Source: Amycolatopsis antarctica (GTDB lineage Bacteria > Actinomycetota > Actinomycetes > Mycobacteriales > Pseudonocardiaceae). From it: a DNA stretch of 64,000 nt. Below, one piece after another: positions 38,903-48,005 of the stretch. Numbering within the stretch: the first letter of the stretch is position 1; every line of letters begins with the position of its first letter. The notes beneath the pieces were generated by a model, which was not told the origin of the DNA, searched no databases, and saw only the letters and a program-made list of their open reading frames with translations. The stretch is taken from contig NZ_NKYE01000001.1 of NCBI RefSeq assembly GCF_002262875.1, positions 372,001 through 436,000 on the forward strand. The letters are read 5' to 3'. Position numbers and translations under genes: made by a program.

Positions 38903-40192
38903 GTGAGCAGCACGGATACGCGGGGGACCGCGGATAAGGTCCGGTTTCCACGCGAGATCTGGGTGCTGGTCGGTGCCAGTTTCCTGATCGCGATCGGCTA
39001 CGGCCTGATCGCGCCCGCCCTGCCGAGCTACGCCGCCAGTTTCGACGTCGGCGTCACTGCCGCGTCCGTGGTGATCAGCGCGTTCGCCGCCGTGCGGCTG
39101 GCGTTTGCGCCGGTCAGCGGCAGGCTGGTGACCAGGTTCGGTGAGCGCCCCACCTACCTCTGGGGCCTGTCGATCGTCGCGGCGGGCAGCCTGGCGTGCG
39201 CGTTCGCGCAGGACTACTGGCAGCTACTGATCTTCCGTTCGCTGTCCGGGGTCGGTTCGACGATGTTCACCGTCTCGGCGATCGGCCTGCTGATCCGGAT
39301 CTCGCCGCCGCAGGTGCGCGGCCGGGCTTCCGGACTGTGGGGCACGAGTTTCCTGCTGGGCGGTATCGCGGGGCCGATCGTCGGTGCCGCGCTGGTGACC
39401 GTGTCGCTGCGGGCGCCGTTCCTGTTCTACGGCGGCGCGCTGCTGCTCACCACCGCGCTGGTGTGGTGGCAGCTCCGCGGGTCCGAACTGGTCTCCCGCG
39501 CGGCCGAGGAGACCGAGCCGGCGATGACCTTCCGGCAGGCCCTGCGGCACCCCACCTACCGCGCGGCGCTGATGTCGAACTTCACCAACGGCTGGGTCGT
39601 TCTCGGTATCCGGGCTTCGCTGCTCCCGCTGTTCGTCACCGCGGTGCTGATGAAGGGCGAGGAGTTCACCGGGATCGCGCTGGCGGTGTTCGCCGCGGCG
39701 AACGCGGCCGTGCTGCTCGTCGCGGGCAAGTTCGCCGACACCCGCGGCCGCAAACCCCCGGCGCTGGCCGGCTTGGCGCTGCTGGCCGTGGGCATGGTGC
39801 TGCTGGGGCAGGCGAGCGAACCGTGGCTGTTCCTGGTCGCGGTGCTGATCGCCGGCCTCGGCGGTGGTGCGCTCAACCCCTCGCAGAACGCCGCCGTCGC
39901 CGACGTGCTGGGCGTGAAGGCGCGCGGTGGCGGGGTGCTGGCCGGCTTCCAGATGGCGGCGGACGTGGGCGCCGTGCTCGGCCCGCTGGTCGCCGGCGCC
40001 ATCGCGGAGAAGGTGTCCTACGGCGTCGCGTTCGGGGTCACCGGCGCGGTGGCCGCCGTGGCGCTGGTGGCCTGGACGCTGGCGCGGGAGACGCTGCCCG
40101 CCGCCCAGGACCCCGGCGGGCACGATACCGAGCACTCCGCCCAGGACGCCGCCGTGGAGGACTGCTCCCCCGACTGCGGCGGCCGCCCCTGA
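38903..40192 (+). CDS. MFS transporter, DHA1 family
   Basis: 429 aa, about 12 helices: [20 protein letters not shown] (helix 1), motif [17 protein letters not shown], and [14 protein letters not shown] in the second half; the C-terminal tail is acidic and Cys-containing. AAGGGG 5 nt upstream favours GTG 38903 over ATG 38900 or GTG 38897. It directly follows the BrkB gene by 35 bp, possibly co-transcribed. Substrate unknown. The first of the 22-bp repeat arrays begins 10 bp after its stop. Confidence 0.85.
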   Translation: MSSTDTRGTADKVRFPREIWVLVGASFLIAIGYGLIAPALPSYAASFDVGVTAASVVISAFAAVRLAFAPVSGRLVTRFGERPTYLWGLSIVAAGSLACAFAQDYWQLLIFRSLSGVGSTMFTVSAIGLLIRISPPQVRGRASGLWGTSFLLGGIAGPIVGAALVTVSLRAPFLFYGGALLLTTALVWWQLRGSELVSRAAEETEPAMTFRQALRHPTYRAALMSNFTNGWVVLGIRASLLPLFVTAVLMKGEEFTGIALAVFAAANAAVLLVAGKFADTRGRKPPALAGLALLAVGMVLLGQASEPWLFLVAVLIAGLGGGALNPSQNAAVADVLGVKARGGGVLAGFQMAADVGAVLGPLVAGAIAEKVSYGVAFGVTGAVAAVALVAWTLARETLPAAQDPGGHDTEHSAQDAAVEDCSPDCGGRP

Positions 40193-40201
40193 GCCCGCCC
40201 A

Positions 40202-40311
40202 CCCGCCGTGTCGCGCGGCCCAGCACCCCGTGTCGGGCGTTCTGGCACCCTGTGTCGCGCGCCCCCGCACCCCGTGTCGGGCGTTCTGGCATGCCGTGTC
40301 GGGCGGGCCAT
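40202..40311. repeat. 22-bp-periodic repeat array A (5 units)
   Basis: Five consecutive 22-bp units start at 40202, 40224, 40246, 40268 and 40290. Units 2 and 4 are identical; each unit has a core close to CACCCCGTGTCGGGCG followed by six variable bases. The core includes CCCG-TGT-CGGG, a short inverted repeat. A decayed copy (GACACCCCGTGCCCGCGG) follows. The array lies between a MFS gene and an acetyltransferase gene, with no credible ORF in it. Confidence 0.9.
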
Positions 40312-40455
40312 GCTTGCGACACCCCGTGCCCGCGGCACATCCAGCGTGGAACTCGGCGCTCGACTCGTTGGTCGCTTCTCGTTCGGTACCCCGAGACCGC
40401 CGCGCGCGTGAAAATTCGGAGGCAGGTGCCGTCGAGACGACCTAGGGTTTCGCCG

Positions 40456-41133
40456 ATGCCGACGAACTCCGTGACCGCCTCCGCGTATCCACCGCTGAAC
40501 GTGCGGGTGTGTACGCCCCGGCTGACGCTGCTGGGAGCGACCGACGAGCTGCTGGAGCGGCTCGTACCGGTGGTCCGCAAGGGAGTGGTCACGGCGGCAC
40601 CGTTGCCGTTCGACGATCCGATGTCCCTGTACCAGGACAGTCCGGATCGGGAATGGGGCTGGCTCCGCGGGGTGTGGGCCGGTCGCGGGAAGGTCAGCGA
40701 CAGCTTCTGGCGGCTGTACTTCGTCGTGATCGTCGACGGCGAGCCGGTCGGCATGCAGGACCTGATCGGCACCGACTTCTCCAGGTTCGGCACCGTGGAC
40801 ACGTTCTCCTGGCTCAGCCCCGAAACGCGCGGTCGTGGGCTCGGCAAGCTGATGCGCCAGGCGGCGTTGCACCTGGCGTTCGAGGGACTCGGCGCGCGGC
40901 AGGCCGGCAGCGATGCCTTCGTCGACAACCACGCTTCGAATCGCGTCTCACAGGCGTTGGGCTACCGGCCCAACGGTTTCGACTGGGACACCCGCCGCGG
41001 CGAAGCGGCCGAGATCCAGCGGTGGAGGCTGACTCGCGAACAATGGTCCGCGCGTCGGAGCGACGACATCGAACTCAGCGGCGTCGCCGAGTGCCTGCCG
41101 GTCCTGGGCATCCCGGCCCGGAAGGCCGACTGA
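40456..41133 (+). CDS. GNAT-family N-acetyltransferase (RimJ/RimL-like)
   Basis: 225 aa. The N-terminus VRVCTPRLTLLGATDELLE is like RimJ/L acetyltransferases. The acetyl-CoA site is SPETRGRGLGKLMRQAALHLAF (R/Q-x-x-G-x-G/A), followed by SDAFVDNHASNRVSQALGY. A C-terminal extension of about 40 residues is present. Substrate could be a protein N-terminus, antibiotic or small amine. ATG 40456 lies 144 bp past repeat array A. Confidence 0.85.
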   Translation: MPTNSVTASAYPPLNVRVCTPRLTLLGATDELLERLVPVVRKGVVTAAPLPFDDPMSLYQDSPDREWGWLRGVWAGRGKVSDSFWRLYFVVIVDGEPVGMQDLIGTDFSRFGTVDTFSWLSPETRGRGLGKLMRQAALHLAFEGLGARQAGSDAFVDNHASNRVSQALGYRPNGFDWDTRRGEAAEIQRWRLTREQWSARRSDDIELSGVAECLPVLGIPARKAD

Positions 41134-41178
41134 GCGCCCGCGACCCCGTGGCGCGCGTTCCGTCGGGCCGGGCCGGGG

Positions 41179-42411
41179 TCAGGTGCGCTTGACCCGGCGG
41201 ACGCGGACGAACGCGATCAGCCCGGCGACGATGATCGCCAGCGTGATGACGATGGCCGTGGTGCCGGAGCTCTCGTCCGGTTCGGCCGGCGGTTCGGCGG
41301 TGGGTTGCTCGGCCGCGTTCGCCGGGGCGTCGGGGTCCTTGACCGGGACGGACGTGTCGGCGGAATCGATGCGCCCGACCGGCTCCGGGTTCGCCGAGGC
41401 GAGCGCGAAACCGTAGTCGAGCATCATGGCTGCCTGGTCGGAGACGCGGACCGGACGCTGTTCGCCGCGCATCAGCACGATCGCGAGCCGTTTGCCGTCA
41501 CGTTCGGCGCCGCCGACGTAGGTGTGCCGCGCGTCGTCGGTGAAGCCGGTCTTGCCGCCGAGGAACCCGGCGTAGGTGGAGAGCAGCTTGTTGTCGTTGT
41601 ACAGCGGGAAAGCGGGCTTGTCCGCCCACCCGGGAAACAGGATCTCGCGGGTACGCACGGCCTCGGCGAACTGTTCCTGCTTCATCGCCTGGTTGAAGAT
41701 CAGACTGATGTCGTAGGCGGAACTGGTCATTCCCGGACCGTCCAAACCGGACGGTGTCGCGGCCCGCGTGTCGGTGGCGCCGATGTCGCGGGCGAGCGCG
41801 TTCATCTTCTCCACGGTGGCCGGTACGCCACCCAGCACGGTCGCCAGCGCGTGTGCGACGTCGTTGCCGGAGTGCATCACCAGCCCGCGCAGCAGTTGCT
41901 CGACGGTGTACTGCCCGCCCGCGACGATTCCGACGCAGGTGCATTCCTGCGCGGCGTCCTCGGCGGTGGGGGTGACCATGCGGTCCGGTTCGAGTTCCTT
42001 GACGACGACGAGCGCGAGCAGCGTCTTGATCAGCGAGGCGGGACGTTGCCTGCCGTGCGGGTCCTTGGCGGCGAGCACCTCGCCGGTGTCGAGGTCCTGC
42101 AGGACCCAGGACACGGCGGTGTTCTCCGCGGGCGGCGCGATGGCCCCCTCCGGCAGCACGAGGCCGCAGTCGCCCATCCGCGCGCCACCGACCACCCGCG
42201 GCGGTACGGGCAGCGGCTCCGGTGACGCCTGGCCCGGCGGGGGCTGCTCGGAGGTGTCCACCGGCGGCGGCGGCAGTTCGGCGTTGGTGCACGGCGGCGG
42301 GGGCGGCGGCGGTTCCGGCTGGGCCGCCGCGGGCAGTGCGACCAGGGTGAGCAACCCGGTCAGCATGGCCGTGGCCAGAACACGGAGCGATCGACTGTTT
42401 GCGCTGCGCAC
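41179..42411 (-). CDS. D-alanyl-D-alanine carboxypeptidase (class C-type low-molecular-weight PBP)
   Basis: 410 aa. Signal peptide 1-31, a Pro-rich stretch (31-72), then a serine peptidase domain with Ser126-x-x-Lys129 (SLIK), Ser181-Gly-Asn183 and Lys287-Thr-Gly289, the three motifs of penicillin-binding proteins. A C-terminal helix (TAIVITLAIIVAGLIAF) followed by RVRRVKRT anchors it to the membrane. It trims terminal D-Ala from peptidoglycan pentapeptides. It is divergent from the SCO4848-type gene; the same neighbours occur in Streptomyces (from memory). Confidence 0.92.
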   Translation of the reverse strand: MRSANSRSLRVLATAMLTGLLTLVALPAAAQPEPPPPPPPCTNAELPPPPVDTSEQPPPGQASPEPLPVPPRVVGGARMGDCGLVLPEGAIAPPAENTAVSWVLQDLDTGEVLAAKDPHGRQRPASLIKTLLALVVVKELEPDRMVTPTAEDAAQECTCVGIVAGGQYTVEQLLRGLVMHSGNDVAHALATVLGGVPATVEKMNALARDIGATDTRAATPSGLDGPGMTSSAYDISLIFNQAMKQEQFAEAVRTREILFPGWADKPAFPLYNDNKLLSTYAGFLGGKTGFTDDARHTYVGGAERDGKRLAIVLMRGEQRPVRVSDQAAMMLDYGFALASANPEPVGRIDSADTSVPVKDPDAPANAAEQPTAEPPAEPDESSGTTAIVITLAIIVAGLIAFVRVRRVKRT

Positions 42412-42497
42412 CGGGAAAGACTAGCGGCCGTACCCGTCCGGCGGGGGCGACGGTGGGCTGCCGTGCCGCGGGCGGGCGGCGCGGCATACTGCGGTCC

Positions 42498-42737
42498 ATG
42501 CGTATGTCCCGCCGTGTGTCGTTGTTCCTGCTGGCGTTCGGGGTGTGGTCCTGGATCATCTGGATCACCTTCGTGAAGAACCTGTCCGGCAGCGACAACG
42601 CGTTCACCCCGGACGGGGCGCCGACGCCATTCTTCTGGGTGCACCTGGTGCTGGCGGTCGTGTCGTTCGTACTGGGGACGGTCATCGGCGTGATCGGCTG
42701 GCGCGGTCTGCGGGCGGACGGCGCCGGAAAGCGGTGA
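42498..42737 (+). CDS. SCO4848-family small membrane protein
   Basis: 79 aa with two helices: FLLAFGVWSWIIWITFVKNL and VHLVLAVVSFVLGTVIGVIGW, separated by a short polar loop (SGSDNAFTPDGAPTPFFW). This is the size and pattern of the actinobacterial SCO4848 family, which sits next to a carboxypeptidase gene as here. Function unknown. ATG 42498 and ATG 42504 are both possible. Confidence 0.8.
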   Translation: MRMSRRVSLFLLAFGVWSWIIWITFVKNLSGSDNAFTPDGAPTPFFWVHLVLAVVSFVLGTVIGVIGWRGLRADGAGKR

Positions 42738-42923
42738 ACCCCAACCCTTCCGCTCTCACGGACGGACTGTTCTTTTCCCACATTCCAATTGGTTCACGCC
42801 CGTTGATTTGCCCCGAATGGAGGGCACGCCACGGGGGTTTTCCTGCATAACGTTCTCGCGACCGATCGAGCCGGCGGGACGGCGAACCCTCCCGCGCGGA
42901 CGGCTCACAATCCGGAGGTTTAC

Positions 42924-44366
42924 ATGACCAGAACACGACGCTGGCTGCTACCCGCTGCCACGGCAATCGTGCTGGGCGCGACCAGCCTGCTCGCGACGCC
43001 GGCCGCGACCGCCGCACCCTCGGCGCCCGCTCCGGCGGCCTGCGACGAGACGAGTCCGGCGTACAGCTACGTGGTGCTCTTCCAGCCGCGGACGAAGCAG
43101 AAGGCCGTCGACAGGGAGATGGCGGAGAAGTGCGGCAGCACGGTCTCCTACTTCCCGGAGATCGGTGTGGCGGTGGCGGTCTCACGCAACGCGGACTTCC
43201 AGCAGCGGGTCGGCCCCTTCCGCGCGTACTCGGGTGGCAAGGAGGTCGCGGAGGCTCCGGGTACGGCTGCGGCCGGGATGCGCGCCAACGCACGGGCCAA
43301 CGGTGCGGCGGACGCGACACTGGAGCAGACCACCGCCGTCGCCGCTTCCGCCGATCTGGCCGCGCAGCAGTGGGACATGCGTGCCATCAAGGCGCCCGAG
43401 GCGAACAAGGTCAACCCGGGAAGCGGCAGGGTGACCGTCGGCGTGATCGACTCCGGTGTGGAGGCCACGCATCCGGCGCTGGCACACGCGATCGACGCGA
43501 AGTCCTCGGCGGGTTGCCTCTCCGGCAAGGCGGACACGGCCGCGGCCGCCTGGGCGCCGACGACCTCCGACCATGGCACGCACGTCGCGGGCACGATCGC
43601 GGGCAAGGACCCGGCGACCGGTTTCACCGGCGTGGTGCCGGGTGTCAAGCTGGCCTCGGTGAAGGTCGTCAACGACGAGGGCCTGATCTACCCGGAGGCC
43701 GCCGTCTGTGCGTTCATGTGGTCGGCGGAACGTGGTTTCCCGGTGACCAACAACAGTTACTACGTCGACCCGGGAATGTTCTACTGCCCGAAGCAGCCCG
43801 GTGACGCGGCCGCGTACGAGGCGGTGCGCCGCTCGGTGGCCTACTCCCAGCACAAGGGTGTGCTGAACGTCGCCGCGGCGGGCAACAGCGGTTTCGACAT
43901 CCCGGCCCAGACAACGGATCCGAACCGGCCGCACGCGGTCGACGCTAGTTGCGCCATCCTGCCGAAGGGGCTGGACGGCGTCGTCACCACCTCGGCGGTC
44001 GGCTATGCGGGCACGAAGTCGTCGTACAGCAACTACGGCAAGAACGAAATCGACGTGACGGCCCCCGGTGGCGACCGCGCGCAGCTCCCGCCCGCGGGCG
44101 AGGGTGCGGGCTGCCCGCTGTCGACGGTGGTGAACGGGGCGTACGGCACCAAGTGCGGTACGTCGATGGCGTCCCCGCACGCGGCCGGTGTGGCCGCGCT
44201 GCTGGCGAGCAAGTACCGGTTCGCACCGCCGCGGCTGCTCTCGACGCTGCTGGGACTGAAGGCCGACCCGGTGCCGTGTGGCGGCGCCGAGGGCTGCACC
44301 GGCTCGGACCGGTACAACTCGTTCTACGGCAAGGGAATGGTGAACGCCCTGCGCGCCGTCCGGTGA
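42924..44366 (+). CDS. secreted S8-family subtilisin-like serine protease
   Basis: 480 aa. Signal peptide 1-30 (ending ATAA), an I9-like propeptide (about 46-145), then the catalytic domain: Asp176 (GVIDSGVE), His217 (DHGTHVAGT), oxyanion Asn321 (AAAGNSG) and Ser414 (GTSMASPHAAG). Several Cys pairs fit an extracellular enzyme. CGGAGG lies 6 nt before the ATG. Probably exported by Sec and matured by propeptide removal. A strong hairpin terminator follows at 44389. Confidence 0.93.
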   Translation: MTRTRRWLLPAATAIVLGATSLLATPAATAAPSAPAPAACDETSPAYSYVVLFQPRTKQKAVDREMAEKCGSTVSYFPEIGVAVAVSRNADFQQRVGPFRAYSGGKEVAEAPGTAAAGMRANARANGAADATLEQTTAVAASADLAAQQWDMRAIKAPEANKVNPGSGRVTVGVIDSGVEATHPALAHAIDAKSSAGCLSGKADTAAAAWAPTTSDHGTHVAGTIAGKDPATGFTGVVPGVKLASVKVVNDEGLIYPEAAVCAFMWSAERGFPVTNNSYYVDPGMFYCPKQPGDAAAYEAVRRSVAYSQHKGVLNVAAAGNSGFDIPAQTTDPNRPHAVDASCAILPKGLDGVVTTSAVGYAGTKSSYSNYGKNEIDVTAPGGDRAQLPPAGEGAGCPLSTVVNGAYGTKCGTSMASPHAAGVAALLASKYRFAPPRLLSTLLGLKADPVPCGGAEGCTGSDRYNSFYGKGMVNALRAVR

Positions 44367-44388
44367 CCGTCGCCCGGATCGGTTGACA

Positions 44389-44438
44389 GGCAAAGGGAAC
44401 GCCGCGGAACCCCCGGGCCCCGCGGCGTTCCCTTTGCC
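44389..44438 (+). terminator. strong hairpin terminator of the subtilase gene
   Basis: Perfect 19-bp stem starting GGCAAAGGGAACGCCGCGG with a 12-nt loop. The 5' arm starts 23 bp after the stop codon. Confidence 0.85.
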
Positions 44439-44456
44439 CGCCCGCCCGACCCACTC

Positions 44457-44544
44457 CCCGCCGTGTCGCGCGCCCAGACACCCCGTGTCGCGCGCCTGGG
44501 CATGCCGTGTCGGGCGGTGGGACATACCGTGTCGGGCGTCTCGG
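44457..44544 (+). repeat. 22-bp-periodic repeat array B (4 units, same orientation as A)
   Basis: Units start at 44457, 44479, 44501 and 44523, each with a GTGTCG(C/G)GCG core. The first unit begins CCCGCCGTGTCGCGCG, as does the first unit of array A, so the array boundary is conserved as well as the core. A decayed copy follows at about 44545. Confidence 0.9.
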
Positions 44545-44693
44545 CAGGCGTCGGGCTTGGCTGGAGTGGCCGGATATCGCGTACCTGCCGTCTGATCCGA
44601 CGGTCGCGCCAACCTCAGGCGGTGTCGCGGCGTCGACTCCGGAACTCGCGCCGTGGCACCGCGATTCTGGGAACCTCGGCAGCGACGGCCTGC

Positions 44694-44847
44694 CCTGGCC
44701 CGACACGAGGTGTCCTACCGCCCGACACGGTGTGCCGGGGCGCCCGACACGGCCTGCCATACCGCCCGACACGGGGTGCCGTACCGCCCGACACGGGGTG
44801 CCCTTGCGCCCGACACGGGGTGCCCCTCCGCCCGATACGGGACGGCG
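44694..44847 (-). repeat. 22-bp-periodic repeat array C (7 units, inverted)
   Basis: Seven in-phase 22-bp units start at 44694 and recur at 44716, 44738, 44760, 44782, 44804 and 44826. The core reads CGCCCGACACGG on the plus strand, the reverse complement of arrays A and B. It faces array B across a 149-bp spacer and ends abutting the terminator at 44845. Open frames read through it are artefacts of the repeat. Confidence 0.9.
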
Positions 44848-44881
44848 AAGCGCCGCGAGCCGGGGGCTCGCGGCGCTTCGC
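44845..44881 (-). terminator. hairpin terminator of the sdh operon
   Basis: Perfect 17-bp stem GCGAAGCGCCGCGAGCC with a GGG loop, 21 bp past the sdhB stop. Confidence 0.8.
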
Positions 44882-44901
44882 TTTGGGCTGGAGGTAACCG
44901 G

Positions 44902-45687
44902 TCAGACGCGCTTGAACAGCAGGGCGCGCTTGACCTCCTGGATCGCCTTGGTGACCTGGATACCGCGCGGGCAGGCGTCCGTGCAGTTGAACGTCGTACG
45001 GCAGCGCCACACCCCCTCGGCGTCGTTGAGGATGTCGAGACGTTCTTCCGCACCCTCGTCCCGCGAGTCGAAGATGAACCGGTGCGCGTTGACGATCGCG
45101 GCGGGCCCGAAGTACGAACCGTCCGACCAGTAGACCGGGCAGGACGAGGTGCAGCAGGCGCACAGGATGCACTTCGTCGTGTCGTCGAAACGCTCCCGGT
45201 CGGCGACCGACTGGATCCGCTCCCGCGTCGGCTCGTTGCCGTACGCGATCAGGTACGGCTTCACCGCACGGAACGCCTCGAAGAAGGGCTCCATGTCGAC
45301 GTAGAGGTCCTTCATGGTGGTGAGGCCCTTGATCGGGGCGATGGTCATGGAGGTCTGCTTGCCCTCCTTCGCCATCAGGTCCTTCACCAGCACCTTGCAG
45401 GCCAGCCGGTTGATGCCGTTGATCTGCATCGCGTCCGAGCCGCAGATGCCGTGCGCGCAGGACCGGCGGAACGACAGCGTGCCGTCGACGTAGTTCTTGA
45501 TGTTCGACAGCAGGTTCAGCACCCGGTCCGTCGGCAGCGCCGGGACGTCGTAGGACTCCCAGTGCGGCTCGGAGTCGAGCTCCGGGTTGAACCGGAGGAT
45601 CTTCACCGTGACGGTGACGGAGCCCTCGGGTGCCGGGATCTGCGAGGTGTCGTGGTGGCCGGTGGTGGGTTCGGCAACGGCGGTCAT
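44902..45687 (-). CDS. sdhB: succinate dehydrogenase iron-sulfur subunit
   Basis: 261 aa. [2Fe-2S] ligands are in SCAHGICGSDAM with the distal Cys in RLAC; the third ligand is Asp in CGSD, as in E. coli SdhB, so it is a known variant, not a defect. [4Fe-4S] is CILCACCTSSCP and [3Fe-4S] uses CRTTFNCTDACP. It carries electrons from SdhA FAD to the quinone. Last gene of sdhCDAB, 31 bp after sdhA. The N-terminal 25 residues are hydrophilic, unlike the rest. Confidence 0.96.
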   Translation of the reverse strand: MTAVAEPTTGHHDTSQIPAPEGSVTVTVKILRFNPELDSEPHWESYDVPALPTDRVLNLLSNIKNYVDGTLSFRRSCAHGICGSDAMQINGINRLACKVLVKDLMAKEGKQTSMTIAPIKGLTTMKDLYVDMEPFFEAFRAVKPYLIAYGNEPTRERIQSVADRERFDDTTKCILCACCTSSCPVYWSDGSYFGPAAIVNAHRFIFDSRDEGAEERLDILNDAEGVWRCRTTFNCTDACPRGIQVTKAIQEVKRALLFKRV

Positions 45688-45718
45688 TTCGCTCCCTCGG
45701 CGGAGAAGAGTTGTCCCA

Positions 45719-47506
45719 TCAGTACTTGCGCTCCATCGGCTCGTACCGGGTGAAGGTCACCGGCTTGTAGTCGAGCCGGATGTCGGAGATGAAACCGGTC
45801 AGGCCCAGCGGCGCGTCCGGATCCTGCTTCTCCGGCAGTTGCTTGTACGACATCGAATGGCGCATGAAGTTCGTGTCGTCGCGGTTCGGGTAGTCCTCGC
45901 GCGCGTGCCCGCCGCGCGACTCCTTGCGCGCCAGCGCCGCGTTCACCAGTGCCTCGGCCAGGTCCAGCAGGAACCCGAGCTCGACGGCTTCGAGGAGGTC
46001 GGTGTTGTACCGCATCCCCTTGTCCTGCACGGCGATCCGGCCGTACCGCTCCTTGAGCGCCTGCACGTCGGACAACGCCTGCTTCAGCGTCTCCTCGGTG
46101 CGGTACACCGCCGCGTTGGTGTCCATCGTCTGCTGCAGTTCGGTGCGGATGTCCGCGACCCGCTCGCCACCGTGCGCGGTACGCAGGTGTTCGACCATGC
46201 CCTGCACCATCGTCGCCGGATCCTCGGGCAGCTCGACGTAGTCGTGGCCCGCCGCGTACTCGGCCGCCGCGATACCCGCCCTGCGGCCGAACACGTTGAT
46301 GTCCAGCAGCGAGTTGGTGCCCAGCCGGTTCGCGCCGTGCACCGACACGCACGCCACCTCGCCGGCCGCGTACAGGCCCGGGATGACGTTGTCGTTGTCC
46401 CGCAACGCTTCCCCGTGCACGTTGGTCGGGATTCCGCCCATCGCGTAGTGCGCGGTCGGGTACACCGGCACCGGCTCGGTGACCGGGTCGACGCCCAGGT
46501 ACGTCCGGGCGAACTCGGTGATGTCCGGCAGTTTCGTCTCCAGCACCTCGGCGCCGAGGTGCGTGCAGTCCAGCAGCACGTAGTCGGCGTGCGGACCGTC
46601 ACCGCGGCCCTCCAGCACCTCCAGCACCATCGACCTGGCGACGATGTCGCGCGGCGCGAGGTCCTTGATGGTGGGGGCGTAGCGCTCCATGAAGCGCTCG
46701 CCGTCCTTGTTCCGCAGGATCGCGCCCTCACCGCGGGCGCCCTCGGTGAGCAGGATGCCGAGACCGGCCAGGCCGGTCGGGTGGAACTGGTAGAACTCGA
46801 TGTCCTCCAGCGGCAGGCCCTTGCGGTAGTAGATGCCCATGCCGTCACCGGTGAGCGTGTGCGCGTTGGACGTGGTCTTGAAGACCTTGCCGAACCCGCC
46901 GGTGGCGAACACGATCGACTTCGCCTGGAACACGTGGATCTCGCCGGTGGCGAGTTCGTAGGCGACCGCGCCGGAGGCGACCGGGCCGTCGGGGGTGTCG
47001 CTCATGGTGATGTCGAGGACGTAGAACTCGTTGAAGAACTCGACCTCGTGCTTGACGCAGTTCTGGTACAGCGTCTGCAGGATCATGTGGCCGGTGCGGT
47101 CCGCGGCGTAACAGGCGCGGCGGACGGCGGCCTTGCCGTGGTCACGGGTGTGCCCGCCGAAGCGCCGCTGGTCGATCTTGCCTTCCGGCGTGCGGTTGAA
47201 CGGCAGGCCCATCTTCTCCAGGTCGAGCACCGCGTCGATGGCTTCCTTCGCCATGATCTCGGCCGCGTCCTGGTCGGTCAGGTAGTCGCCGCCCTTGACC
47301 GTGTCGAAGGTGTGCCACTCCCAGTTGTCCTCCTCGACGTTGGCCAGGGCGGCGCACATGCCGCCCTGGGCCGCGCCGGTGTGCGACCGCGTCGGGTAGA
47401 GCTTGGTGAGCACGGCGGTACGGGTGCGCTGGCCGGACTCGATGGCCGCGCGCATGCCCGCGCCGCCCGCGCCGACGATCACCACGTCGTACTTGTGGAA
47501 CTGCAT
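45719..47506 (-). CDS. sdhA: succinate dehydrogenase flavoprotein subunit
   Basis: 595 aa. FAD fold VVIVGAGGAGMRAAIESG (GxGxxG at 12-17), covalent-FAD His42 in TRSHTGAAQGG, the substrate region FYQFHPTGLAGLG and RLGTNSLLD, with a capping-domain arginine-rich tail. It oxidises succinate to fumarate. Start ATG 47506 has GGAG 7 nt upstream; a GTG three codons earlier is the alternative. Third gene of sdhCDAB. Confidence 0.97.
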   Translation of the reverse strand: MQFHKYDVVIVGAGGAGMRAAIESGQRTRTAVLTKLYPTRSHTGAAQGGMCAALANVEEDNWEWHTFDTVKGGDYLTDQDAAEIMAKEAIDAVLDLEKMGLPFNRTPEGKIDQRRFGGHTRDHGKAAVRRACYAADRTGHMILQTLYQNCVKHEVEFFNEFYVLDITMSDTPDGPVASGAVAYELATGEIHVFQAKSIVFATGGFGKVFKTTSNAHTLTGDGMGIYYRKGLPLEDIEFYQFHPTGLAGLGILLTEGARGEGAILRNKDGERFMERYAPTIKDLAPRDIVARSMVLEVLEGRGDGPHADYVLLDCTHLGAEVLETKLPDITEFARTYLGVDPVTEPVPVYPTAHYAMGGIPTNVHGEALRDNDNVIPGLYAAGEVACVSVHGANRLGTNSLLDINVFGRRAGIAAAEYAAGHDYVELPEDPATMVQGMVEHLRTAHGGERVADIRTELQQTMDTNAAVYRTEETLKQALSDVQALKERYGRIAVQDKGMRYNTDLLEAVELGFLLDLAEALVNAALARKESRGGHAREDYPNRDDTNFMRHSMSYKQLPEKQDPDAPLGLTGFISDIRLDYKPVTFTRYEPMERKY

Positions 47507-47587
47507 GGGAATCACTCCGCTGTTCGTGCCGCTCGTGGCGTCCGCTGTGGACGGTCCGGTGGCGGGCGGCCGTGTGGTGGTGGGCCG

Positions 47588-48004
47588 TCAGGCCGCGATG
47601 TTCGGGTCGAAGGTGAAGATCACCATCGTGCCGACGGCGAGGATCAGCACCATCGAGACGTAGAGGACGATCTTCAGCCAGAACCGGGTGCTGTCCTTGC
47701 GGGCGTAGTCGTCGATGATCGTGCGCAGTCCGTTGCCACCGTGGAGCTGCGCGAGCCAGAGCATCGACAGGTCCCAGAACTGCCAGAACGGGGAGGCCCA
47801 GCGGCCGGCGACGAACGCGAAGTTCAGCCGGTGCACACCGCCGTCGAGGATGTTCATGATGAACAGGTGGCCGAGCACGAGCACGATCAGCGCCATGCCG
47901 GACAGCCGCATGAACAGCCAGCTGTAGAGCTCGAAGTTGCTGCGGCGGGCGGACGGCCTGCGCGGGCTGCGCGGCTTGTCGAGGGTCAGTGCCGGTGTCG
48001 TCAT
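47588..48004 (-). CDS. sdhD: succinate dehydrogenase membrane anchor subunit (SdhD)
   Basis: 138 aa with three transmembrane helices (about 32-52, 75-90 and 107-130). WLFMRLSGMALIVLVLGHLF contains the His expected to bind heme or quinone. It starts 1 nt after the sdhC stop, giving tight coupling. The gene order C-D-A-B is typical of actinomycetes. Confidence 0.93.
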   Translation of the reverse strand: MTTPALTLDKPRSPRRPSARRSNFELYSWLFMRLSGMALIVLVLGHLFIMNILDGGVHRLNFAFVAGRWASPFWQFWDLSMLWLAQLHGGNGLRTIIDDYARKDSTRFWLKIVLYVSMVLILAVGTMVIFTFDPNIAA

Positions 48005-48005
48005 G

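Noticed and set aside
44694..44847. Repeat arrays taken for a CRISPR locus
   Set aside because: Units are 22 bp with only a 6-bp variable tail; there are no unique spacers of about 30 bp and no cas genes.
44507..45133. Long open frames through the repeat arrays (for example 208 aa ending near 45133)
   Set aside because: The frames arise from the 22-bp repeat translated in register and run into sdhB on the other strand; no ribosome-binding site.
45437..45470. Asp replacing Cys in the sdhB [2Fe-2S] motif as a defect
   Set aside because: The same Asp is present in E. coli SdhB and is functional.
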